From contig DAOUKR010000005.1 of NCBI GenBank assembly GCA_034421095.1, forward strand, positions 1-47,489: 47,489 bases of DNA, in the 5' to 3' direction. The notes beneath the pieces are model-generated. The model made no database searches. It was not told the origin of the DNA and was given only the letters and a program-made list of their open reading frames with translations. Positions 32,141-40,193 of the stretch are shown piece after piece. The stretch comes from JAGWBG01 sp034421095. GTDB lineage: Bacteria > Chloroflexota > Dehalococcoidia > Lucifugimonadales > JAGWBF01. Every line of letters starts with the position of its first letter. Positions within the stretch are counted from its first letter, which is position 1. The position numbers were made by a program, and so were the translations under genes.

Positions 32141-32941
32141 ATGGGCAGTCAGGAGATTATCTTTCACAAGGAAGGTGGCGTGGCCACCATAACCCTCAAC
32201 CGTCCCGAGGTCAGAAACGCCCTCTCCCCCGATATGCTGGAGGACTTCGCCGCACTGCTGGATAGCTGCATGGACAAGGACGTGCGAGCGGTTGTCATTG
32301 CAGGTAGCGGCGGCGCCTTTTGCTCCGGGGCCGACGTGAGGAATTTCACCCAGGTATTGGACAAAGGCCCGCAGGAGCTATCCGCTCATCTGGAACAGGT
32401 AGCGGGTCTGCTGCACCGGAGCGTGGTTCTGAAGATACGACATCTGCCCAAGCCGGTCATTGCCAGCGTTGGCGGTGTCGCTGCCGGGGCCGGGTTCAGC
32501 CTGGCCCTGGCCTGCGATGTGAGGGTCGCTTCCGATAATGCCCGCTTCTTTCTGGCCTACGCCAACATCGGCGCTACGGCCGACGGCGGCTCCACCTATT
32601 ACCTTCCCCGGCTGCTGGGCTCCGCCCGTGCCATGGAGGTCTACCTGGCAAAGCAGCCCATCAACGCGCAGGAGGCCCTGGAGATGGGCCTGGTGAACCG
32701 GGTGGTGTCAGCCGATGAAATCGAGAGTCATACCCTGGAGATGGCCCGTAGCCTGGCTTCGGGACCGACGGTGGCCTATGGGAAGGTAAAAGCACTGATG
32801 GACCGGTCATGGACGTCTGACATTGCGTCCCAGCTTGATGCGGAGACCCGGGCCATAAGCGACATCGCCCTGACCGAAGACTTCCAGGAGGGCATAACTG
32901 CATTCGTGGAGAAACGCGCACCACGGTTCCAAGGCGTATAG
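32141..32941 (+). CDS. Enoyl-CoA hydratase/isomerase (crotonase family)
   Basis: This 266-residue crotonase-fold enzyme acts on acyl-CoA thioesters. ATITLNRPEVRNALSPDM and the oxyanion-hole segments GSGGAFCSGADV and ASVGGVAAGAGFSLALACDVRVA are clear, as are the helix FFLAYANIGATADGGSTYYLPRLLG and the tail FQEGITAFVEKRAPRF. In this last helix 140s region the sequence TADGGSTYYLPRL has Asp rather than the second catalytic Glu of hydratases, as in isomerase or PaaG-like branches. ATG 32141 follows AGGAGGTG. The 3' end was copied in a later duplication (34527-34586). Confidence 0.93.
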   Translation: MGSQEIIFHKEGGVATITLNRPEVRNALSPDMLEDFAALLDSCMDKDVRAVVIAGSGGAFCSGADVRNFTQVLDKGPQELSAHLEQVAGLLHRSVVLKIRHLPKPVIASVGGVAAGAGFSLALACDVRVASDNARFFLAYANIGATADGGSTYYLPRLLGSARAMEVYLAKQPINAQEALEMGLVNRVVSADEIESHTLEMARSLASGPTVAYGKVKALMDRSWTSDIASQLDAETRAISDIALTEDFQEGITAFVEKRAPRFQGV

Positions 32942-32974
32942 GGGCAGGGGATTCAAAAGGGAGGTATGACAGAC

Positions 32975-34459
32975 ATGAAAAGATACATCTACTTCATCCT
33001 AGCTCTAGTGATCTTTGTGGCAGCCATTGGCGTTGCATGTGGCGGCGGGGAGCCGTCCGGATCCGAAGCTACCACAACACCCACCACGGCAGAGACCACG
33101 GCTGCGACCCCAACGGCGACGGCTGTCCTAGAGTCCACCACGGCAGAGACCCTGGTCGCCACCCCAATGGTAACGGCTGACGCAATGTCCACCACGGCGG
33201 AGACCCCGGCTGCTCCCACAATGGTGACGGCTGTCCCAGAGTCCACCATGACAGAGACCCCAATGCCGACAGATGATGCAATGTCCGCCACGGCAGAAGC
33301 CCCCGCAGGATACACCCCATCCGACGACCCACAGGCCAATATCTACGAGGCGCTGTTGGCAGCTATTCCAGACACGCCGGAAACGCGGAATAATGTGTAT
33401 ATCGCCGACTACGCTCTGGCCCGGCAGGTATTTGACTCCGCGACCTTCCCTTTGCCTGGACCGGAGGATGACGAAGCCGCAGTAGCAGAGTATACATCAT
33501 TTGAGTGGATTAACATGGCGGGAGGAACGTCGAATGTTGATTATCCTCGCGTACTTGGTTCCCCCGCGTTTCTTGACCAGGTCATATATGGCAATTATAC
33601 GAAACTGGTGGCTGAGAATTTGCAACACCTTGCTTTCGACGTGCGGAACATAGACCAGAGTATTTTAGCCGGGCGACCCGGCCAGTACCATCAGGCACTC
33701 CGGGGGCGTTTCGCCCCCCAGGCTGCCGACGCGGCCCTGAGCGCCTGCTCAGAATGCCCCGCGCCCAGCGTCGAGGAACACAGGGGCATCCCCTACTATA
33801 GATGGGGCGAGGACTATGCTGTGGATTCTAATGCGATATTCGCCCCTCCGCTCTTCGACGGTCTGGGCAGGGGAGGACGTATCGCGATCCTGGACGAGTA
33901 TCTATTCCACACCATTGGCACCCCCGAGATGAAAGAGGTGATAGACGCCCACCTGAAGGAAGTCCCCTCCCTGGCGGACGTGGAAGAGTTCCGGCTTCTG
34001 GCCGACGGGATGTCCCGACTGAGGGCCTACACAATGCTCTTGAGCGATGGCGTTGAGGCTTGGGACCTCAACGTGCTCCCCAAGTTATTTATGGGAGAAG
34101 ACGCTTCTCAAGAGGATATAGATGAGGTGAGGCAGCATTTTGCAGAGTCGGGTCCTCGGCTGCGCCCCTATCAAGTGTTTGGTGTCGGCGCCGGCAAGGA
34201 CGAGGAAGGCAGCTACATGGCCCTGGTGCTGGTCCATGCCGATGATGCCTCTGCAGAAAAGAACGCGGGGCTGCTGCTCAAGAGGATTCAGGAGGGGAGC
34301 TCGACCCTTTATGATGATCCATGGTCAGATTCTATTGACGTTGACAGTCTGGAAATCAACGCCGAAGGCCGCTTGCTTCTTGCCAAGGCCAGGGGCCGCA
34401 TCGCTGCGAACCCATTAAGTTGGGTGTTCAGCCGTGATGCTCTCATATTGTACGAGTAG
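32975..34459 (+). CDS. Unidentified lipoprotein, paralogue 1
   Basis: The N-terminus is MKRYIYFILALVIFVAAIGVAC, a signal peptide with lipobox IGVAC, so it is predicted to be anchored on the outer face of the membrane. A Thr/Ala/Pro linker of about 100 residues made of 18-residue repeats follows, then a ~370-residue globular domain I cannot assign. That domain contains a C-x2-C pair (LSACSECPAP), SFEWINMAGGTSNVDYP, and the closing WVFSRDALILYE. ATG 32975 is preferred over 32966 because GGGAGG lies 10 nt upstream and the paralogue aligns there. A second copy lies directly downstream. Confidence 0.75.
   Translation: MKRYIYFILALVIFVAAIGVACGGGEPSGSEATTTPTTAETTAATPTATAVLESTTAETLVATPMVTADAMSTTAETPAAPTMVTAVPESTMTETPMPTDDAMSATAEAPAGYTPSDDPQANIYEALLAAIPDTPETRNNVYIADYALARQVFDSATFPLPGPEDDEAAVAEYTSFEWINMAGGTSNVDYPRVLGSPAFLDQVIYGNYTKLVAENLQHLAFDVRNIDQSILAGRPGQYHQALRGRFAPQAADAALSACSECPAPSVEEHRGIPYYRWGEDYAVDSNAIFAPPLFDGLGRGGRIAILDEYLFHTIGTPEMKEVIDAHLKEVPSLADVEEFRLLADGMSRLRAYTMLLSDGVEAWDLNVLPKLFMGEDASQEDIDEVRQHFAESGPRLRPYQVFGVGAGKDEEGSYMALVLVHADDASAEKNAGLLLKRIQEGSSTLYDDPWSDSIDVDSLEINAEGRLLLAKARGRIAANPLSWVFSRDALILYE
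33080..33299 (+). repeat. 54-bp tandem coding repeats in the lipoprotein linker
   Basis: Units beginning near 33080, 33134, 33188 and 33242 (each with a CCACCACGGCAGAGACC-like core) recur every 54 bp, with a shorter fifth at about 33284. They encode 18-residue units like STTAETxxATPMVTADAM. The paralogue at 34620 lacks this region completely, so the array expanded after, or was lost since, the duplication. Confidence 0.75.
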
Positions 34460-34526
34460 AGCGGAATATGTCTGGGAGCACCTTTGAGATAGCGGCATCG
34501 GAGACCCACTTCCGTTGCCCAGAGAT

Positions 34527-34586
34527 TTCCAGGAGGGCATAACCGCCTTCGTGGAGAAACGTGCACCACGGTTCCGGGGGGAATAG
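34527..34586 (+). pseudogene. Duplicated 3' end of the enoyl-CoA hydratase gene
   Basis: The frame reads FQEGITAFVEKRAPRFRGE and stop, nearly the same as the end of the intact gene at 32880-32941. It is followed by the same non-coding link (GGGGCAG..GATT..AAAAGGGAGGT) and by lipoprotein paralogue 2. It is a by-product of a tandem segmental duplication and is not expressed as a protein. Confidence 0.85.
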
Positions 34587-34619
34587 GGGCAGAAGATTAA
34601 AAAGGGAGGTGTGACAGGC

Positions 34620-35810
34620 GTGAAACGATACATCTGCTTCGTCCTGGCGCTAGTGGTCCTGGCGGCTGCCATTGGCGTTGCATGTGAGGGCACGGATCAG
34701 TCCGCTTACGAGGCGCTACTGGGTACTATTCCCGACACGCCGGAAACGCGGAATGAGGTGCACATTGCCGATTACGCTCTGGCCCGGCAGGTATTTGACA
34801 CCGCCACCTTCCCTTTGCCTGGGCCGGAGGATAACGAAGCCGCAGTAGCGGCGTTTACATCATTTGAGTGGGTTAACATGGAGCCAGGAACGTCGAATGT
34901 TGATTATCCTGGCCCACTTTCCTACGGGTTTCTTGACCAGGTCATATATGGCAATTATACAGAAATGATGGCTGAGAATTTACAATACCTTGCTTTCGAT
35001 GTGCGGAACATAGACCAGAGTATTTTAGCCGGCCACCCCGACCAGCATCAGCAGGCGCTCCAAGGGCGTTTCGACCCCCAGGCTGCGGACGCGGCCCTGA
35101 GCGCCTGCTCAGAATGCCCCGCGCCCAAGCGTGAGGAACACAAGGGAGTTCTCTACTACAGATGGGGCGAGGACTACGTCACGGATGTTTATACGACATT
35201 TGTTCCTCCGCTCTTCGACCGGCTTGGCAGGGGAGGGCGTATCGCAGTCCTGGACGAGTATATATTCCGCACCCTGGGCACCACCGAGATGAAAGCACTG
35301 ATAGACGTCCACCTGAAAGAAGGCTCCTCCCTGGCGGACGTGGAGGAGTTCCGGCTTATGGCCGGCGGGATGTCCCGGCTGAGGGCCTACACCATGCTCT
35401 TGAGCGATGCCGTTGAGGCTTGGGACCTCAACGTGCCCCCCAAGGTAATTGTGGGGGGAAACGTTTATCAAGGGGATATAGATGAGCAATTGGCAGAGTC
35501 GGGTCCCCGGCTGCGACCCTATAATGCCTATGCCACCGGCGCCGGCAAGGACGAGGAAGGCAGCTACATGGCCCTAGTGCTGGTCCATGCCGATGACGCC
35601 TCTGCAGAAGAGAACGTGGGACTGCTACGCAAGAGGATTGAGGAGGGAAGCTCGACCCTTTATGATAATCCATGGTCAGATTCTATTGACGTTGACATGC
35701 TGGAAATCAACGCTGATGGGCGCTTGCTTCTAGCCAAGCTCAGAGGTCGTATCGCTAGTGAGCCATTTGATTGGGTGTTCAGACGTGATGCTCTCATATT
35801 GTACGAGTAG
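34620..35810 (+). CDS. Unidentified lipoprotein, paralogue 2
   Basis: This 396-residue paralogue of the preceding lipoprotein begins VKRYICFVLALVVLAAAIGVAC with lipobox IGVAC. The repeat linker is absent: the mature chain goes from the lipidated Cys to the globular domain within about 10 residues (YEALLGTIPDTPETRNEVHI). The Cys pair LSACSECPAP, the RVIYGNYT-like and WGEDYV segments and the end WVFRRDALILYE are kept. GTG 34620 is chosen since GGGAGG lies 10 nt upstream, matching the ATG of paralogue 1. The two globular domains are clearly homologous over their full length. Confidence 0.75.
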   Translation: MKRYICFVLALVVLAAAIGVACEGTDQSAYEALLGTIPDTPETRNEVHIADYALARQVFDTATFPLPGPEDNEAAVAAFTSFEWVNMEPGTSNVDYPGPLSYGFLDQVIYGNYTEMMAENLQYLAFDVRNIDQSILAGHPDQHQQALQGRFDPQAADAALSACSECPAPKREEHKGVLYYRWGEDYVTDVYTTFVPPLFDRLGRGGRIAVLDEYIFRTLGTTEMKALIDVHLKEGSSLADVEEFRLMAGGMSRLRAYTMLLSDAVEAWDLNVPPKVIVGGNVYQGDIDEQLAESGPRLRPYNAYATGAGKDEEGSYMALVLVHADDASAEENVGLLRKRIEEGSSTLYDNPWSDSIDVDMLEINADGRLLLAKLRGRIASEPFDWVFRRDALILYE

Positions 35811-35910
35811 GGGAGAAATATGACTGGGAGCACCTTTGAGGTAGTGGCATCGGAGACTGGCGCGTTCGAACCGTGCCTTCTATCCCAGGCCCGAAGGCTT
35901 ATGAACTATC

Positions 35911-38352
35911 TCAAGCCAGTTCAACCACAGTGGCGCTGTCACTTGCGACGCTCTCGTCCCTCCTGACGGACTTCACCAGTGGATGATGGCTGAGATACTC
36001 CCGGGAAGCGTTTCTTAGCGCCCCGGTGCCCACGCCGTGCATGATGCGCACCGAGGAGAGGCCCGCAAGGGTGGCATCGTTGAGGAAACCGTCTATCCGG
36101 TCAAGCGCTTCCTCAACCCTCACGCCATGAAGGTCCAACTCGGTATTGATTTGCCTCCTGGGGGGACGGGAAAGGTATATGCCCTCATGGGTGGATGTTG
36201 TATTAGTGCGCGCCGGCCTGTCTAGGCGGTAAACGGGCAAACGTGCCCGCATAGTCCCAAGAAGCACCTCTACCGTCCCTTCGCCGTCCGGGGGAGCTAC
36301 GACCTCTACGGGTTGGGGTATGCCGTGCAGGTACACCCGGTCTCCGGGCTGAAGGGCCTTCAACCAGTCGCTCCGTTTGCTGGCCGGAGGCTGCCAGTCC
36401 GGGGACCGCAACTCCCGCCGGACATCGGCCACCTCCTTGCGCACCTCTCTTATCGTGGACTTGGGCACGGGCTGGGCTGGCTGAGATAGAGACACGGGTT
36501 GCTGCTCCAGGACACGCTCCGCCCTGCGGAGCCGCCCGGTAATTTCCTCGACTTTTTGCCTGAGTTGATGCTGGGCCTCCTCCACCATTTCCGATTTCCG
36601 AATCTGGATGTCGGCCAGCTGCTCCTCCATCTCGGCTCTCTCTTGCCGGGCCTGGGACATGGCCTCCTCGGCCTCCCTGCGTGCCTCCTGGGCCAGGTGT
36701 CTCTCTTCCTGTAGCTCTCTCAACAGGCTTTCCGCTCCCTGGTGGGCAGGCGAGAGCAGTGAGCGGGCATGTTCAACGGTCTCAGTCTCCAGGCCCAGGC
36801 GTGATGCGATGGTAAGGGCGTAGCTCCTGCCGGGCAGTCCCTGCGTCAGCCGATACGTGGGGTCCAGGGTCTGGGGGGCAAGCTCGACGCTGGCATTGGT
36901 CATTCCGGGCTGCTCCTGGACGAAGGAGGCCACGTCTCGCTGGTGAGTAGTCGCCACCAGTGTGATGCCACGCTGGGCAAAATGGTGGAGAATGGACTTG
37001 GCCAGTGCTGAGCCTTCCTCCGGGTCTGTGCTGGTCCCCAACTCGTCAATGAGCACCAGGGACCTGTCCGTGGCCTGGGCCATGATGTCCCGCAGGTTCT
37101 TGATATGGGAGCTAAAGGTGGAGAGGGACTGCTGGATGCTCTGCTGGTCGCCGATGTCGGCATAGACCCCATCGAAGAGGCTGGTGGTGGCTTCCCGGGC
37201 CGGCAGGTGCAGTCCCGACTGGGCCATCAGCGTGAGAAGCCCTATGGTCTTGAGGGCTACGGTCTTGCCCCCGGCGTTGGGGCCGGTAATCAAGAGCAGA
37301 GAGCTTGGGTCACCCATTCTGACGGTGATGGGCACTACCTCTCCCGTCAGCAGGGGGTGGCGAGCATCCGTCAGCGATATGTACTGACGCTCACCCTCAA
37401 TCACGTTGGAGGCGGTTGCGCTAGTCGCCAGTGAGAGCCTGGCCTTGGCTATGGCCATGTCCAGGTCCGCCAATAGCTCCAGGCCCCGGAGGATGTGGCT
37501 GCTGTGGGTTTCCACCTTTGCCGAGAGGTGGCGGAGCACCCGCTCCTCCTCCCGCTCCTCGGCGAGACGCACCTCTCGCCACCTGTTGCCAAGTCCGATT
37601 GCGGTCATGGGTTCCACAAAAAGGGTGGCCCCGCTATCGGAAACGTCGTGTACTATCCCAGGGAGACGATGCTTCATCTCCGTCTTGACCAGCAGCACCA
37701 TGCGCCCGTTGCGCTGGGTGATGACAGGCTCCTGTATAATGCCCTGTCGCTGCGTCCGCCTCAGGGTGCGCTCCAGGGAGTCGGTGAGACGCTGCTGGGC
37801 GGAGCGAGACTCGCCCCGTAGGTCCTTCAGGGTGGGGCTGGCGCTGTCCAGCACCTCACCTGACCTGCCTATGGAACCGGACAGGTCGCCTTCCAGGTCT
37901 CGCAGGACAGGTATATCCTGGGCGACGGCCCCAAGGATTGGCATGTCCTTCCGGCGAATGATGGCCGCCCTGGCAGCACGCATCGCCTTGAGGGTATCGT
38001 ACAGGTCGCGCAGCTCCTCGCCGGTGAGGATACCCCCCAAAGCAGCCCTCCCGAGGGCCTGACGCAGGTCCTTGGCCTCAGCCAGGTCTATGGAAGAGCC
38101 TGCTTCCAGGAAACGCCGGGCCTCCGTGGTCTCCTGCTGCATGCGTGCCACCTGGGACGGCTCATAGGACGGCATCAGGCTGAGAGCCAACTCCCTGGCA
38201 GGGTAGAAGGTGGTGTAGCCCGCCAACTTCTCCCGGACCAGATGGTACTCCAGCAGGTGCAGGGAGCGTTCCTGTATGGCCTCCGACCAACCGGCGGTCG
38301 GAGTAGTGGGGCTGTCTTCAGGTGTGTTATATTGCGGTGCCTGTTGTGGCAT
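35911..38352 (-). CDS. mutS2: MutS2 ATPase with Smr domain
   Basis: This 813-residue protein is of the MutS2 family. A core and clamp region is followed by the ABC-type ATPase (Walker A ITGPNAGGKTVALKTIG about 355-370, DRSLVLIDELGTSTDPEEG Walker B and signature region, and VATTHQRDVASF). A long coiled coil lies at about 530-640, then a KOW-like segment (PGDRVYLHGIPQPVEV), and a C-terminal Smr endonuclease domain (ELDLHGVRVEEALDRIDGF, about 737, and IMHGVGTGALR). The first domain of mismatch-repair MutS is missing, as in all MutS2. Bacillus MutS2 acts on collided ribosomes, and others suppress recombination. It starts 8 nt after a VLRF1-like gene, which favours the ribosome-rescue role. Confidence 0.95.
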   Translation of the reverse strand: MPQQAPQYNTPEDSPTTPTAGWSEAIQERSLHLLEYHLVREKLAGYTTFYPARELALSLMPSYEPSQVARMQQETTEARRFLEAGSSIDLAEAKDLRQALGRAALGGILTGEELRDLYDTLKAMRAARAAIIRRKDMPILGAVAQDIPVLRDLEGDLSGSIGRSGEVLDSASPTLKDLRGESRSAQQRLTDSLERTLRRTQRQGIIQEPVITQRNGRMVLLVKTEMKHRLPGIVHDVSDSGATLFVEPMTAIGLGNRWREVRLAEEREEERVLRHLSAKVETHSSHILRGLELLADLDMAIAKARLSLATSATASNVIEGERQYISLTDARHPLLTGEVVPITVRMGDPSSLLLITGPNAGGKTVALKTIGLLTLMAQSGLHLPAREATTSLFDGVYADIGDQQSIQQSLSTFSSHIKNLRDIMAQATDRSLVLIDELGTSTDPEEGSALAKSILHHFAQRGITLVATTHQRDVASFVQEQPGMTNASVELAPQTLDPTYRLTQGLPGRSYALTIASRLGLETETVEHARSLLSPAHQGAESLLRELQEERHLAQEARREAEEAMSQARQERAEMEEQLADIQIRKSEMVEEAQHQLRQKVEEITGRLRRAERVLEQQPVSLSQPAQPVPKSTIREVRKEVADVRRELRSPDWQPPASKRSDWLKALQPGDRVYLHGIPQPVEVVAPPDGEGTVEVLLGTMRARLPVYRLDRPARTNTTSTHEGIYLSRPPRRQINTELDLHGVRVEEALDRIDGFLNDATLAGLSSVRIMHGVGTGALRNASREYLSHHPLVKSVRRDESVASDSATVVELA

Positions 38353-38360
38353 GTCTCTGC

Positions 38361-39146
38361 CTAGTATTGGTCATGGCCTTCAAAAGTCAGCACCCGGCTC
38401 TCCCAGACCGTCTCAATGACCCCCTCCAGCGCCACGTGCTTGGGGTCCCTTACGTTCAATGTCCTTCCCAGGATTCTAGGGGACAGCCTGCTCAGGTAGT
38501 CGCAGCGCTTGAGAAACCCCTGAAGGGTGAACCTCTCCCCTCCCAGGAGGATGTAGTCCAACCGGTCCTCGTAGGGGGCGAACTTCTCTCTAACGATAGT
38601 GCACGTTTTATCGAAAAGCTCCTGGGCCTGCTTCTCTCTGATGCGCTCGAACCGTTTCTGGGATTGACCCCCTGCGCTGTGCTTGCCTTTCACGTACCGG
38701 GTATCCGTCTTGGACGACAGCAGCACGTCACCTTGAAACACCCCTACGGCAAAGCGCCCCAGCCGGAGCAGCACCACCCCCAGCATGTATTCCCGGCCCA
38801 GGAGCGTCCGCAGAGGGGAGGCGTCCCAGCCATCCAGCACCTGGTCGCTCTCCACCGGGAAGGGTGGCAGGATAGCGAGCACGCTGCCTTCACTCCAAAA
38901 CACCACGGACCCGGTCTCCGAACCCTCCAGCTTGGGAGCGTTCCGAACCAGTGTCTCCGTCACGTCCTCGCATGGAGGGGTACGTCCACAGGTCAGGGTG
39001 GGGATACGGAAGCATCCCGGCCTGGCATAGATGGTCGTTCCGTTGACCACATCCCGTGTCTCAAGGTCATTCAGAAGGCGGGTCAGGCTGGCCCTGCCCA
39101 TTCGGCGTTCTCGGGCGGTCTCCAGGACATGGTCGGCACTTTTCAT
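38361..39146 (-). CDS. Vms1/VLRF1-like release-factor-related protein
   Basis: This 261-residue protein resembles the eRF1-related VLRF1 domain of yeast Vms1, human ANKZF1 and their bacterial counterparts, which cleave peptidyl-tRNA on stalled large ribosomal subunits. The diagnostic stretch is GKHSAGGQSQKRFERIREKQ (about 152-171): a glycine-rich catalytic loop with GGQSQ, followed by a basic helix. Upstream lies VVLLRLGRFAVGVFQGDVLLSS and downstream YILLGGERFTLQGFLKRCDYL, as expected for the RNase H-like fold. The N-terminal part has a winged-helix-like look (SLTRLLNDLETRDVV). Start ATG 39146; Shine-Dalgarno weak. It is the first gene of an operon with mutS2. Confidence 0.78.
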   Translation of the reverse strand: MKSADHVLETARERRMGRASLTRLLNDLETRDVVNGTTIYARPGCFRIPTLTCGRTPPCEDVTETLVRNAPKLEGSETGSVVFWSEGSVLAILPPFPVESDQVLDGWDASPLRTLLGREYMLGVVLLRLGRFAVGVFQGDVLLSSKTDTRYVKGKHSAGGQSQKRFERIREKQAQELFDKTCTIVREKFAPYEDRLDYILLGGERFTLQGFLKRCDYLSRLSPRILGRTLNVRDPKHVALEGVIETVWESRVLTFEGHDQY

Positions 39147-39182
39147 TGCGCAGTTCCAGAGGGGAGAGCCATTTCTAGCAAT

Positions 39183-39211
39183 AGCTTATGGCCTGGCACA
39201 GGCAGTGTCAA
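39183..39211 (-). promoter_or_regulatory. Candidate promoter of the VLRF1-mutS2 operon
   Basis: A perfect -35 box TTGACA (39211-39206) is followed after 17 nt by TAAGCT (39188-39183) on the minus strand, 37 nt before the VLRF1-like ATG. The -10 box is weak. Confidence 0.5.
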
Positions 39212-39215
39212 GGAA

Positions 39216-39239
39216 AGGGGCGACCTGGCAATCGCCCCT
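39216..39239 (-). terminator. Intrinsic terminator after the PD-(D/E)XK-like gene
   Basis: AGGGGCGA (39216-39223) and TCGCCCCT (39232-39239) form a perfect 8-bp stem with an 8-nt loop. On the minus strand it is followed by TTTCCTT. It lies 20 nt past the stop at 39259 and separates this operon from the VLRF1-mutS2 promoter. Confidence 0.7.
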
Positions 39240-39258
39240 CCCGGTCCCTCACGACTCG

Positions 39259-40176
39259 TCAGGTCCGGCTGCAAAGAGTAATATCCTTTGCATCGCCCGC
39301 CATCAGAACGCGATCAGGAAGCCTCTTATAGAGCTTGTCCCGATGGGGTTCCCAGTTGGGCCCATCTCTCTGGTCCTCATCGAAACCGAACACCAGCAGG
39401 CGGCACTTTGGGTTGATACGCAGTTGAGTAGGGTCATTGGCGATGCCCTTAAGTAGCTTGTGGCGTCCCAGATCGCGCGCCCCAATCCCATCCAACTTGG
39501 AAAGGTTACAACAAACCTTACGGTAACTCTCTTCTATCTGGGCACGGTACCTCTCCAGCAAATCGGAATAGACGTCGACTTGCTTGATAACCTCAGGATC
39601 TCTGTGGGCGGCCTTTACCCTTAGAGCTCCGTGGTTCGAGAAATGCTTCGCCTCATAGAACCTAACCTCGATGCCTCCACGGGATGGACACAGGGCCGCT
39701 AAGTCTATCCGTCTCCGTCCTCCGCCTCCAAAGGTTATCTCAACATCCAGAACCTTCGCCCTATTGTGCCTATTGTGAATGATGTCGTGGACGCCAGTCT
39801 TCTCTTCGCCGGCATAAGGTTCAGCAGCATTCTTGAGGGCCTTAACATTCTCGACATTGACAAGGTCCTCTATGAATATGAGCTTCCTATGCGTGTCAAG
39901 TCCAGGCTTCCCATTAATGACCGTAACCTCTTCATCTTTCAGATTAGGTTGCACCAGATATTTGTAATTGACTTTACCGACAAGTCTACGGTCCGTGTAG
40001 CTTAGTTCCAGCAGACTACAACCCCTATAGTAAACGTTGAGATAGCCCTCTCGAATGGCAACGAACGTTTCTTGGTCATCCACCAGGTTGCGCCACCAGC
40101 CACACTTCTTATATTCCTCGTTCAGGGCTTCAACAAACTCGGCACTGATACCTCGGTTGAATTTGAATGGGGCCAT
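39259..40176 (-). CDS. Unidentified protein with a PD-(D/E)XK nuclease-like core
   Basis: I do not know a named family for this 305-residue protein. The stretch VEITFGGGGRRRIDLAALCP followed by IEVRFYEAKHFSNHG (about 155-195) has the pattern of a PD-(D/E)XK core: Asp on one strand, then E-A-K on the next. The N-terminal half (FVEALNEEYKKCGWWRNLVDD, YLNVYYRGCSLLELSY) and the C-terminal half (CRLLVFGFDEDQRDGPNW) are mixed alpha/beta. ATG 40176 (MAPFKFNRGIS) is chosen because AGGAGG lies 6 nt upstream; the frame extends to 40206. It follows the MBL gene by 17 nt, so the two form an operon. A nuclease role is inference. Confidence 0.65.
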   Translation of the reverse strand: MAPFKFNRGISAEFVEALNEEYKKCGWWRNLVDDQETFVAIREGYLNVYYRGCSLLELSYTDRRLVGKVNYKYLVQPNLKDEEVTVINGKPGLDTHRKLIFIEDLVNVENVKALKNAAEPYAGEEKTGVHDIIHNRHNRAKVLDVEITFGGGGRRRIDLAALCPSRGGIEVRFYEAKHFSNHGALRVKAAHRDPEVIKQVDVYSDLLERYRAQIEESYRKVCCNLSKLDGIGARDLGRHKLLKGIANDPTQLRINPKCRLLVFGFDEDQRDGPNWEPHRDKLYKRLPDRVLMAGDAKDITLCSRT

Positions 40177-40193
40177 CTTTCCTCCTTTGCTTT

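Noticed and set aside
33080..33299. Regular repeats as a CRISPR array
   Set aside because: The 54-bp units are contiguous, in frame and without spacers of unrelated sequence.
35855..35885. GTTCGAACC as a tRNA T-arm
   Set aside because: No acceptor, D-arm or anticodon arm could be built around it on either strand.
38322..39281. 319-codon plus-strand frame opposite the VLRF1-like gene
   Set aside because: It is the antisense shadow of a recognised gene and shows no family match.
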